From positions 1 to 64,000 of the IMG/VR virus record IMGVR_UViG_3300020446_000001: DNA of 64,000 nucleotides. One strand, written 5' to 3'. Each line of letters begins with the position of its first letter. Position 1 is the first letter of the stretch. Origin of the DNA: a virus. Both the position numbers and the translations under genes were made by a program. Shown here piece after piece: positions 50,562-57,593 of this stretch. The notes beneath the pieces were generated by a model that was given only the letters and a program-made list of their open reading frames with translations, made no database searches and was not told the DNA's origin.

Positions 50562-50954
50562 TCAGAAAGGGCTAACCATGTATTTTTGTTCCTTTGGATA
50601 GTAAAACATAACCGTGTTTAGGTGTGTTGCTTTTAGGTCTTTGAGTCTCATATATTCTTCGGCCTCTTTACGCTGTTCAGGCGTAAGTTCAGAGGAGAAT
50701 GGGTTAGGACCCTCGTAGTTGCGTTCCATTGTTACGGTCATTCTTGAACTACTACGAGCTACTTGAAGTTCTTTCATACAGAAATCAGCGTCAAGTAGGT
50801 CGTCTATGGATACTTCCAACTGCTTCGCCATGTCGCTTAGTGCAGTCGGCCATCGTTTTACACGGTCTGGGTGTAATTTTACACTCCAGTATCCGGTAAA
50901 GGTTCCAAGTTTGTTTCCAAAGGCTTCAACGATATCTTCGTATTTGTTATCCAT
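50562..50954 (-). CDS. Unrecognised 130-aa protein
   Basis: Contains HPDRVKRWPTALSDMAKQLE, an HTH-like stretch, and an acidic C-terminal half. Start motif ACCACTC. Last gene before the tRNA-like element; between them is CCGCTCAC. Confidence 0.77.
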   Translation of the reverse strand: MDNKYEDIVEAFGNKLGTFTGYWSVKLHPDRVKRWPTALSDMAKQLEVSIDDLLDADFCMKELQVARSSSRMTVTMERNYEGPNPFSSELTPEQRKEAEEYMRLKDLKATHLNTVMFYYPKEQKYMVSPF

Positions 50955-50966
50955 GAGTGGTCTCCA

Positions 50967-51233
50967 TCAACAGATGGAGTTCCATGCGTCGGCAATGTCT
51001 TTTGCTTCACTATTGCTGACTGTAATCCTGCGGCCATTGTTTGAAACACCAATGACTTTCCCTCCTTTAGACCAACGATATACTTGGTCTTGAGCGAATT
51101 TTCTGTACTTTTTCTGTTTTGCTGGATTTTGACTTCCGATCATTCTTGCGGCATGTTCGAAAGTTCCAGTGGTGTTGAGATAGTCAATCGATCCTGTTTT
51201 GTGATTGACTTTCCATGGTAGTCTGCGGGACAT
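50967..51233 (-). CDS. Basic 88-aa protein
   Basis: Basic throughout (NPAKQKKYRKFAQDQVYRWS), with a strand GRRITVSNSEAK. It could bind DNA. Confidence 0.76.
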   Translation of the reverse strand: MSRRLPWKVNHKTGSIDYLNTTGTFEHAARMIGSQNPAKQKKYRKFAQDQVYRWSKGGKVIGVSNNGRRITVSNSEAKDIADAWNSIC

Positions 51234-51244
51234 GAGCGGTTCAA

Positions 51245-52147
51245 TCACACTCCAAATGTGTCTAGTAGTTCCTTCCAATCTACGCCTTTTTGTATGTTGT
51301 GTTGTGCAAACAGGCGAGTACGGATGGCTCTGTCTAGAGAACGGAATGTAACTGGGTCTTCCTCGGATGCGATTGTCTTTAGGTGCGCTAAGACTTCTTG
51401 TTTCATCTGTAGCGGAACCTTCGGAAACATATCCGGGAGTACTTTTTGCATTCTTTCGAGAACCTCGGTTCCTGTCAAGACAACAGGAACAAAGAAGCTT
51501 CTGTCAATTAATGGCTGTGGCATATCTTTCTCCTCTTTGTTAGTGATAAAGATTACTTGACCCTTGAAGGGAAACTTGCGAGGTAGACCTTTGTTGTCTG
51601 CCCATGAAGAGTCCCAACTGATTGTTCGTTCAGCGTAGGAGTCAAGTGCTGCTTTGCACAGTTCCATCATGGTCTCATTCGACCAGATATCAACATCGTC
51701 AAGAACAAGGACACCGCCGTCTTTTCGACGGTGCATTGCGGTGTAGAGACCAGTAGGTGCCATGTGTCCGGCAACCCAAGTGTATCCCTTTGGACCTTCC
51801 TTATCTTCAATCAATTTAGCGGCTTTGAGACGCTCTTTGACTAAGTGTGATTTTCCAAGCCCACCTGTTCCGCAAATGATTACGGAAGGTGAGAATTTCT
51901 GTATCACCATCGTGACGATTGTTTCCATCATTTCGAATCGCTTATTGACAGGCTTTTGAGCCATACGACGAGTTACTACCTCGTTCCTGGCTTTCAATTT
52001 CGCTTGCTTCTTACGGCGATGGGCTGCTTCGACTGCGTCGATAACTTCCCTATCCGCAATCGCAGGTTCATTTGTCACCGGCTTTGGAGCAGGTGTATTT
52101 GTTGCCTGCTGGACTTTGCCGGGTTGTTTCGCGTTTTCGAATTTCAT
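51245..52147 (-). CDS. AAA+ ATPase
   Basis: 300 aa. Walker A ICGTGGLGKSH at 91-101 and Walker B VLVLDDVD at about 151-158, followed by sensor-like FITNKEEKDMP and an Arg (PLIDRSFFV). The first 60 residues are a basic, likely disordered region. Related to phage ATPases that load or move on DNA, or to a helicase loader. Start is the variant ACCACTC after a strong hairpin. Confidence 0.85.
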   Translation of the reverse strand: MKFENAKQPGKVQQATNTPAPKPVTNEPAIADREVIDAVEAAHRRKKQAKLKARNEVVTRRMAQKPVNKRFEMMETIVTMVIQKFSPSVIICGTGGLGKSHLVKERLKAAKLIEDKEGPKGYTWVAGHMAPTGLYTAMHRRKDGGVLVLDDVDIWSNETMMELCKAALDSYAERTISWDSSWADNKGLPRKFPFKGQVIFITNKEEKDMPQPLIDRSFFVPVVLTGTEVLERMQKVLPDMFPKVPLQMKQEVLAHLKTIASEEDPVTFRSLDRAIRTRLFAQHNIQKGVDWKELLDTFGV

Positions 52148-52175
52148 GAGTGGTGCAAGTTGGCGCAGAACGAAC

Positions 52176-52211
52176 GAAAGCCCCACACCGCAGATACGGT
52201 ATGGGGCTTTC
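52176..52211 (-). terminator. Hairpin before AAA+ gene
   Basis: GAAAGCCCCA pairs with TGGGGCTTTC, extended by ACCG/CGGT. Lies about 30 nt before the AAA+ start; terminator or attenuator. Confidence 0.7.
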
Positions 52212-52382
52212 TAATACGCTGCGTGAGTAGTAAGTGCTGTTTTGGCTCGCCATCCTCCTGCTTGCCATGGATGCACTAACTCCTATGCTTATATTCACTT
52301 CCAGAGGAAGCTATTCCCGTTCCATTGGGCCAGATTGATTGATCATCTTAGTGAGATGGGTTAGACCAATTCTGTTAGCATT

Positions 52383-52412
52383 CTACCTTTTGATGTCGTT
52401 AATTACCTTCAT
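52383..52412 (-). CDS. 9-codon mini-ORF after array motif
   Basis: ACCGCTCATG followed by MKVINDIKR and TAG. A leader peptide or remnant; the motif is exact, but the frame may not be functional. Confidence 0.35.
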   Translation of the reverse strand: MKVINDIKR

Positions 52413-52427
52413 GAGCGGTGCAGTTCA

Positions 52428-52456
52428 CCCCCCTCGCCTTTCGGGTCATCGGGGGG
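52428..52456 (-). terminator. GC-rich hairpin
   Basis: CCCCCC-CG arms with one bulge around CCTTTCGGGT. Follows the stop of the gene at 52482. Confidence 0.6.
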
Positions 52457-52481
52457 CTGCGTTGAAATGACGCTGTGGTGC

Positions 52482-53375
52482 TCAAGCATCCATGACCACA
52501 AGGGTCGGGAGGCCATCTGCGCCAATGGTCAAGTCGACAAAGTACTGTCTAATGCGGACATTGCAGTCCAAAGCACGACGCCAGGAGTTACCCTTGTCAG
52601 GCTTGGCAACTGGGAACCCCTTGATTCCACTGTCAACGAGCATTTGATGTGCTTCGCCGTCTAGTGTGTTCGGAGTATTGCCTCGTCCCGTCAGTATGAA
52701 GCCGGGGTTGATTCCGGCGCCATCACTGCGCTTTAGGGACATGCGGCGGTTGTCACCATTTATGTCTGCGAGGATTTGGACTAAGCCGTGTTGGGCGTGT
52801 CCCCTCTTGGAGTCGTTTCGTTCTTGGCCGTCCTTTGTGTAAGGAATCGACTTGAATCGAATGGCTGCATTAATCAGCAAACAGTATCCGTCAACTAAGA
52901 CCTTGTCTGTGGCACTGTGAAGTTGCCACTTGGCGAGTCCGGTATAGTCAGGCGCAGGCCAGTGAGATAGGCCTTTGTCTCTGTTATCCGGTGCAGGTAG
53001 CATCTCAAGGAACAAGGCAGGATTGCCTGTTTCTGGGTTTGCTGCCATGTATGCCTTGCACATCCCAGCCTCTTTCATTGGAGCGATTACCGACTTGAAG
53101 CGAGTAATATCGCCATCAGTGGTGGTCTTGCCCTCAAGGTCTGTGGTCTTCAACATGTAGAGAGGATTGTCTTCCTTACTCTGTGTGACATAGGTAAAGC
53201 GAACTCCGCCATTCGTTTTGTAAACGGGGAACTTCTTTCCTTTGCGCCACACTGTCTCGACGGACACACCGTTAAGGTGTTGCTCCGTATCGAGTATCAT
53301 ATTACTGAACTCCTCGATGGAGATGTCTGGGTTGTTTTGCGTCTTGTTATCTTTTGTTTGCATTTCGGTTTGCAT
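52482..53375 (-). CDS. Unrecognised 297-aa protein, higher GC
   Basis: No recognised domain. The middle (SATDKVLVDGYCLLINAAIR) and the end (LDCNVRIRQYFVDLTIGADG) look like alpha/beta globular folds; a single-strand DNA binding or recombination role is a guess from context only. Start motif is ACCGCAC, and it follows a structured spacer. GC is higher than in the rest of the array. Confidence 0.8.
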   Translation of the reverse strand: MQTEMQTKDNKTQNNPDISIEEFSNMILDTEQHLNGVSVETVWRKGKKFPVYKTNGGVRFTYVTQSKEDNPLYMLKTTDLEGKTTTDGDITRFKSVIAPMKEAGMCKAYMAANPETGNPALFLEMLPAPDNRDKGLSHWPAPDYTGLAKWQLHSATDKVLVDGYCLLINAAIRFKSIPYTKDGQERNDSKRGHAQHGLVQILADINGDNRRMSLKRSDGAGINPGFILTGRGNTPNTLDGEAHQMLVDSGIKGFPVAKPDKGNSWRRALDCNVRIRQYFVDLTIGADGLPTLVVMDA

Positions 53376-53377
53376 GT

Positions 53378-53640
53378 GCGGTTATGCACCTCGTCTGTCT
53401 GACGCCCACGGCTGTCTCAGCCTTTGGGTTCAATGCTATCGAGGGTTCGGTTCACAATGCGGGTTTCCACACCCATGAACTGCCTTCTTCTCACTTTACA
53501 AGCGAGAAGGGGGGCGTAGTTCTCATTTCTTACATACATCTTATGTTCCCAAGCAGGCAACTGCCGAAGCGTTGCCTACTATCTTTCCACAAGAGTAGCG
53601 GTATTGTTACAGTGAGCGGTTTTCTGAGTAGTTCTCAGAA
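53378..53640 (-). other. Structured 260-bp spacer
   Basis: Minus strand begins AACCGCTCAC without a gene, then GGCAAC/GTTGCC, CTTCTC/GAGAAG and GGCT-GAGAC-AGCC hairpins, ending at the ACCGCAC of the next gene. Looks like a noncoding RNA or long leader. A hairpin TTCTGAG/CTCAGAA lies right after the upstream gene. Confidence 0.5.
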
Positions 53641-53943
53641 TCAGCGATAGGCGCCAATTGCTAGACCTGGTAAGTAGGATAAATCCCCCTTACGGGCTGC
53701 TTGACGAAGGCCACTGAGTATCCTGTGTAGATCTCTGTTGCCTTGGAAACTGATTTCACCGTCAGTCTCTACCTCTAACTCGAAGTCAAAGGCACCAGTT
53801 TGCCTAAGGTCGTCTTCACATAGGAGGCAAAGATGCTCAGGCGCTTGGTTAATCGTCAATACCTTGCGATGACCCACCCCCTTGAACTCAGGGGCGGTCA
53901 TGTCGGCTAGGCAAATGGCGCATGTACAATTTTTACTTGTCAT
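53641..53943 (-). CDS. Zinc-finger protein, 100 aa
   Basis: CTCAIC near the start and HLCLLC about 30 residues later form a four-ligand zinc site. The rest is beta-rich then basic. Confidence 0.8.
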   Translation of the reverse strand: MTSKNCTCAICLADMTAPEFKGVGHRKVLTINQAPEHLCLLCEDDLRQTGAFDFELEVETDGEISFQGNRDLHRILSGLRQAARKGDLSYLPGLAIGAYR

Positions 53944-53977
53944 GAGCGGTAGATGTAGTAATATAACCCTAACGAGT

Positions 53978-54352
53978 TCAAAATTCTTCCAGATTGTTCA
54001 ACATTGTCTGTTGAACTTGCTTTGCGTTATTCCAAGCAATCTGTTTCCTCCGGTAGGAAACCCTGCGAGGGTCTGGGAAAGCTTCTGGACAGTATCGTTC
54101 AACTACATCTTGATGTGCAGTGACTTGATTCAATAGTCCAAGGCATGTCTTAGAGGCAACACTGCGTCCGTCCCAACCGTTGAAGAAATTCATCAATGAT
54201 TTCTCAACACGGGCATAAACACCTTGAGGCGCTCTTTTCCTTACCATAGACAACCAACCTTCCCAACACAAAACCCACATGGGGACTTGCGTATCATCAG
54301 AAGTTTGTATTTTCGTGTCACTTGGCATAATTGTTCTCGGTGTAAAAAACAT
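53978..54352 (-). CDS. Unrecognised 124-aa protein
   Basis: Helical, basic (VRKRAPQGVYARVEKSLMNF), ending in an acidic LEEF. Start motif ACCACTC, with a GC-rich hairpin region upstream. Confidence 0.77.
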   Translation of the reverse strand: MFFTPRTIMPSDTKIQTSDDTQVPMWVLCWEGWLSMVRKRAPQGVYARVEKSLMNFFNGWDGRSVASKTCLGLLNQVTAHQDVVERYCPEAFPDPRRVSYRRKQIAWNNAKQVQQTMLNNLEEF

Positions 54353-54411
54353 GAGTGGTCGGTCTTTCCCGGGGGTCTTCAGAGATACTGCTCTGTATCA
54401 GGAACCAAGCC

Positions 54412-54693
54412 TCAAAGTTCAACCATGCTTGGCAAAGGAGGTGTCTTCCTTGTGCCTTTACGAGGTTTGGACTTTCGCTTTTGAGTTTTTGTTGCAGCAT
54501 TGGCTTGCTGTACTTTGAACTCATTTTCAATGGCCTTTGCTAGATTATGAACACCAAACACCGTTGGCAGTTCATTAGTCGGGTCATTGATAATCCAGTT
54601 TCCAACAATCACTGGCTCGTAAAGAGACTTAGATGGCTCCTTATCAGCATTGGTTGTTCGAGGTTTTCTGTTCACATTTATGATTCTAGTCAT
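54412..54693 (-). CDS. Unrecognised 93-aa basic protein
   Basis: Ends in a basic low-complexity tail (KTQKRKSKPRKGTRKTPPLP); middle has VIVGNWIINDPTNELP. Start motif ACCACTC directly abutting a terminator hairpin. Confidence 0.77.
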   Translation of the reverse strand: MTRIINVNRKPRTTNADKEPSKSLYEPVIVGNWIINDPTNELPTVFGVHNLAKAIENEFKVQQANAATKTQKRKSKPRKGTRKTPPLPSMVEL

Positions 54694-54700
54694 GAGTGGT

Positions 54701-54744
54701 GGCCCCCGTCGCCTCATGAGCCGAGGCGCTCAGTGACGGGGGCC
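54701..54744 (-). terminator. Strong two-part hairpin
   Basis: GGCCCCCGTC pairs with GACGGGGGCC, and inside it GCCTC pairs with GAGGC. It ends one base from the ACCACTC motif of the next gene. GGTCTGTTAGACC beside it is a further small hairpin. Confidence 0.8.
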
Positions 54745-54773
54745 GGGGGGTCTGTTAGACCTGCCTCGCTAAA

Positions 54774-55202
54774 TTAGCAAGAGTAACCATAGGGGTTAAG
54801 CCAATCCGAGTAAATTCTTTGATTGGGGGACTTAGGTCCCAACTTCTCTACATCAGCCCTTTGGCTTTCGGCATCAAAGGGGACTGGGTTGATTCGGTCG
54901 GGCTTGCCATGAGATTTCCTCTCTTCAATTGTCCACCCAAAGGCGGTTGCAAGAGCAAGGAGTGTTTCAGGAGCCTCGGACCAGCGTCCAGAGTAGAGTG
55001 CGTTTCCCATGTTCAAGACTTCCACTAGTTGGTGCTCAATTGCACGAAATGTGGTCATTCTTTGTTCGGATACGGCTTTTATTACATCGTTCAGAGGCAT
55101 CATTGTTGATAGAAGGCTCAAGGTCAATTCAATTAGACCTTGTTTCTTCTTGATGAGGTTCTCTGCTGTGCGGGCTAGATCTGCATTAATTATAGTTTGC
55201 AT
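54774..55202 (-). CDS. Helical 142-aa protein
   Basis: Helical first 90 residues (DLARTAENLIKKKQGLIELT), then a polar end. Start motif ACCACTC. Function unknown. Confidence 0.77.
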   Translation of the reverse strand: MQTIINADLARTAENLIKKKQGLIELTLSLLSTMMPLNDVIKAVSEQRMTTFRAIEHQLVEVLNMGNALYSGRWSEAPETLLALATAFGWTIEERKSHGKPDRINPVPFDAESQRADVEKLGPKSPNQRIYSDWLNPYGYSC

Positions 55203-55263
55203 GAGTGGTAGAGATAGGTGATGATGTGTACCGGGCATCAATTTTTATCTCAGTCGTATTAGT

Positions 55264-55305
55264 GGGGGGTAAAGCCCCCCCGGAGGCCTAAGCCTTCGGA
55301 GGGGC
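55264..55305 (-). terminator. GC-rich double hairpin
   Basis: GGGGGGT/AAA/GCCCCCC and a second GGAGGC-CTAA-GCCTTCG hairpin overlap in this stretch. Likely terminator between the genes at 55359 and 54774. Confidence 0.65.
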
Positions 55306-55358
55306 AGTTATATTACGCATAATATATCAGTTCATAAATGAATTTGAGAGAAAAAAAA

Positions 55359-55490
55359 TTATTCTTTCTTGACAACTTTGGTGTCGTTCAAAGCTTGAAC
55401 GGTTGATTTTACCATATCGTCGTCTGCGTTCTCTGCGCAAATTTTTCTAAAGTCTGCTAGTATGCGTTTCAATATATCATCTTTTGACAT
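55359..55490 (-). CDS. 43-aa helical peptide
   Basis: MSKDDILKRILADFRKICAE and a further 23 residues, ending in KVVKKE. Start motif ACCGCAC. Preceded by the structured noncoding region. Confidence 0.75.
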   Translation of the reverse strand: MSKDDILKRILADFRKICAENADDDMVKSTVQALNDTKVVKKE

Positions 55491-56297
55491 GTGCGGTGGT
55501 TAGGCGCCTCGTCGCTGGCTGGTTTCCCATTACCACTATCGAGGTTATTCCGTTATCTAGGGCAAGCCCTAGTTTAATCGAGGATTACCAGTCCTCTATT
55601 TCCCAAGACCTCTTACCAAATATGAGTATCAAACTGGACCGTAAAGTCTGTTTGACAGAGCATATCGTAAAGAGCATCTTTTGTTGCGTGTGTGGTGTGT
55701 GCGGTTGCCAATTCACTAGGGAAATCGGATTCCTAGTTTACACACACTGTTGCCTTGCTTCTATGAAGCGACATCCAGACGCCCTAGCGTCTTACTGTCC
55801 TACAGGCAGGAGTCAGCAACATCAATCCAAAGTTCAGCCCAATAAGTGGGCTTCGAGTTTGAGATTGAATCGGCTTTGTCCTCAGTGCGTTTCACTTGTT
55901 GCGAGAAGACTCGTTTACGGCATGTTTCAGCCAACTTCTCTGGGTAGAAACCTTCGACCAATGCTAATGATTACCTACTCTAAAAGAGTGGTAATTAGTA
56001 GCAAATTACGGCCAAAGTTTTCTGGTTTTACGAGTGGTGGGAGGGTTGCCAAAACCGTCAATGATTTCGCAATCGGCCCATGTTGCGGGCTACTGTTGCG
56101 GTTTTGGCTGGCATCGTTAACTAGTTTAATGCCTCCCTCATTAGTTAGAGCCACAGGGGCCCTAGGGTGTGTCATTTGTGGGGGGTGGGGCCCCCCAATG
56201 AGGCCGAAACCTCTGGGGGGCATTTACAATCCGCAGATTGTATCGGTCCGAATGAGGGTCGTTATTCGGACGAATATGTTACAAGACTGGTACAGAT
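55491..56297 (-). ncRNA. Structured noncoding region, about 800 bp
   Basis: No convincing gene on either strand; the long plus-strand frame over it has no protein-like composition. Perfect or near-perfect hairpins include CTAGGG/CCCTAG (55558), GACG-CCCTAG-CGTC (55778), GCCCA/TGGGC (55837), ACTCT/AGAGT (55977), CCAAAACCG/CGGTTTTGG (56047-56107), ACAATC/GATTGT and a terminator-like hairpin at 56190-56221. This is typical of one or more structured RNAs. The family and strand are not known. Confidence 0.5.
56190..56221 (-). terminator. GC-rich hairpin
   Basis: GCCCCCCA-GAGG type stem around CCGAAA; six C/G pairs at its base. Probably ends the gene at 56298 on the minus strand. Confidence 0.65.
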
Positions 56298-56735
56298 TTA
56301 GAATTTCCACCATGGTTTCTTAATTCCGAGCGAGGGCGAGAAATCAGTTCTGCGACTCCATCGGGCTCCAGGTTTTGTATTGGCATAAGAGTAATCTATT
56401 GGTAAAGCAAAATAATCTTGTTCTGCTTTTACTGCTTCAGGACTTGGGTTCCATTTCAAATTCTGGAGTTCCATCCAAGTTTTGTTGTTCTCTTTCATCC
56501 ATCGTAATTCATGGTCTTTCACCTTAACGGTGAATCCACCTGTGCCTTTGGTTAAAGTCCAAACAACATCGGAGGTATCCTCATTTGACATGATTTTTCT
56601 TCCAGTGTCTTTTTCTTGCCCTAATACATAGGGTTCGGGCTTTCTTATCCAATTTTCAAGAAATTCATTTATTTGTTCTGTGTTTGATAGTACAGTCGGT
56701 AGTAACTTCGGTATTTTTGTATTTTTATATTTCAT
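56298..56735 (-). CDS. Unrecognised 145-aa protein
   Basis: The rightmost array gene with the start motif (ACCACTC). Basic start (MKYKNTKIPKLLPTVLSN), then a Trp-rich middle (LRWMKENNKTWMELQNLKW). Possibly nucleic-acid binding. Confidence 0.78.
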   Translation of the reverse strand: MKYKNTKIPKLLPTVLSNTEQINEFLENWIRKPEPYVLGQEKDTGRKIMSNEDTSDVVWTLTKGTGGFTVKVKDHELRWMKENNKTWMELQNLKWNPSPEAVKAEQDYFALPIDYSYANTKPGARWSRRTDFSPSLGIKKPWWKF

Positions 56736-56937
56736 GAGTGGTTTGTGTATTTGTTGTGAGCGGTGACTCCGATTCCAATCCATACTGACGAACTTCCTCG
56801 GATGCCAATTCTGACCTGTTTCCAGGTACTCTCGGCAACCGTAGAAGAGCGGAACCGTGACCAAATATTGGCTTTAGGTTCTCGTAGCTCGCCTTCTGTT
56901 CATCTGACACCATTACTGGCGGCAGATGCTCTTCCAT
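56725..56937 (-). CDS. Doubtful 70-aa frame
   Basis: A frame with plausible composition (VMVSDEQKASYENLKPIFGH) that overlaps the next start by 11 bases. It reads through ACCGCTCAC and ACCACTC, lacks a start motif, and lies in the structured region, so it may be noncoding. Confidence 0.3.
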   Translation of the reverse strand: MEEHLPPVMVSDEQKASYENLKPIFGHGSALLRLPRVPGNRSELASEEVRQYGLESESPLTTNTQTTHEI

Positions 56938-57593
56938 AACTAGCGGCTGGGGGTCGAATTGCTGAAATGTCTAACCAATCCAGAATAATCGGGCTCAAGG
57001 CCACGATTGTCATCGTCAGTTGTATATTTTCGTAAGCGGTTCGACTCCATGCACATTCAGGGGTGTCCTTCACCGTCAAGCGGTGTTGGTAACGCTGTTT
57101 TCCTATCTTTCCCCTCTTCCCAGCATTGGAATCGTTGATTGAGTCATCTGTTTTAGCGTACGAGCCCTGGACTACCTCATGTCCGGCGGGCTAACCCGTG
57201 CTGCCCTTTCGGGGCACTGACCTATCTGCAAGGCAACCAGCCTTGGTGTTCGAAACAACCAAAATATCGTAAATAACGATACTTTGATTGAATCGGTTTC
57301 GATAGACCAGCATTGATGATTAGTGCCGATAAACACTAGATCATCGAATCAGCGTGGGTCCGTTGACCGGAGAGGGCTGGAGGCGTTAGCCTCACAGGGG
57401 TATCCCTGTTGTCCGGTCCAAGACTCGGTGGAATCCTCTTTCGAGGCTCCGACGCCCCACATCCTCTGTCTCCAGAGCTTGGGGGTCAATCCGTGAAGGC
57501 CCGTAGGCCAACCGAGTGAGGGCTTCTATCCCTCATTAAGAGGGGCCACAGGAGCCCTAAGGCCTGCAACAGTGTGCAGGTTGATGAGCGGTT
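56938..57593 (-). ncRNA. Structured noncoding region, about 650 bp
   Basis: No gene. Minus strand begins with ACCGCTCATC, then CCTGCA/TGCAGG, ACAGGG/CCCTGT, GGAGGC-GTTA-GCCTC, GATGATTAGTG/CACTAGATCATC, GTGC-CCC/GGGGCAC and ATATCGT/ACGATA hairpins, with a second ACCGCTTAC at about 57035. Likely one or two structured RNAs. I could not match RNase P, SRP or rRNA signatures. Confidence 0.5.

Larger units (their letters stand above)
52148..52481 (-). other. 334-bp spacer with hairpins and mini-ORF
   Basis: Between the AAA+ gene and the gene at 52482. From right to left it holds a hairpin (52428-52456), ACCGCTCATG with a 9-codon frame (52383-52412), an unassigned stretch with an AAGTGAATATAAGCATAGG segment, and a second hairpin (52176-52211) before the ACCACTC of the AAA+ gene. 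Longer frames here run through the hairpin and are not convincing. Confidence 0.55.
11380..56757 (-). promoter_or_regulatory. Repeated boundary motif ACCGCTC-ATG of the leftward array
   Basis: On the minus strand, 107 genes between 11388 and 56735 start at an ATG immediately preceded by ACCGCTC or a near variant. About 90 have CCGCTC exactly; the rest have ACCACTC, ACCTCTC, ACCCCTC or ACCGCAC. In about 35 junctions the layout is stop codon + exactly 7 nt + ATG, and most other gaps are 6-11 nt. The motif defines the starts used in this annotation: many frames extend upstream through it, reading Glu-Pro-Leu-Met, but the Met after it is the true start. There is no Shine-Dalgarno sequence at these junctions. 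Candidate roles are an endonuclease processing site giving leaderless mRNAs, a compact promoter with A of ATG as +1, or a translation signal. Confidence 0.9.

Noticed and set aside
52068-52298. 76-codon frame upstream of the AAA+ gene
   Set aside because: Runs through a perfect terminator hairpin and overlaps the AAA+ gene without a start motif.
55484-56323. Open frame of 279 codons on the plus strand
   Set aside because: Composition is not protein-like (Cys, Ser, Arg and Leu runs without order), and the stretch is full of inverted repeats. Treated as structured noncoding sequence.
11388-56735. CRISPR-like array from the regular repetition of a short motif
   Set aside because: The repeat is only 7-10 bases, and the intervals are genes of varied length, not uniform spacers.
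11388-56735. The motif as a Shine-Dalgarno sequence
   Set aside because: ACCGCTC does not pair with a CCUCC-type anti-SD and leaves no spacing to the ATG.
56938-57593. RNase P, SRP RNA or rRNA in the structured region
   Set aside because: I looked for conserved core words of these RNAs and found none convincing; left as unknown structured RNA.
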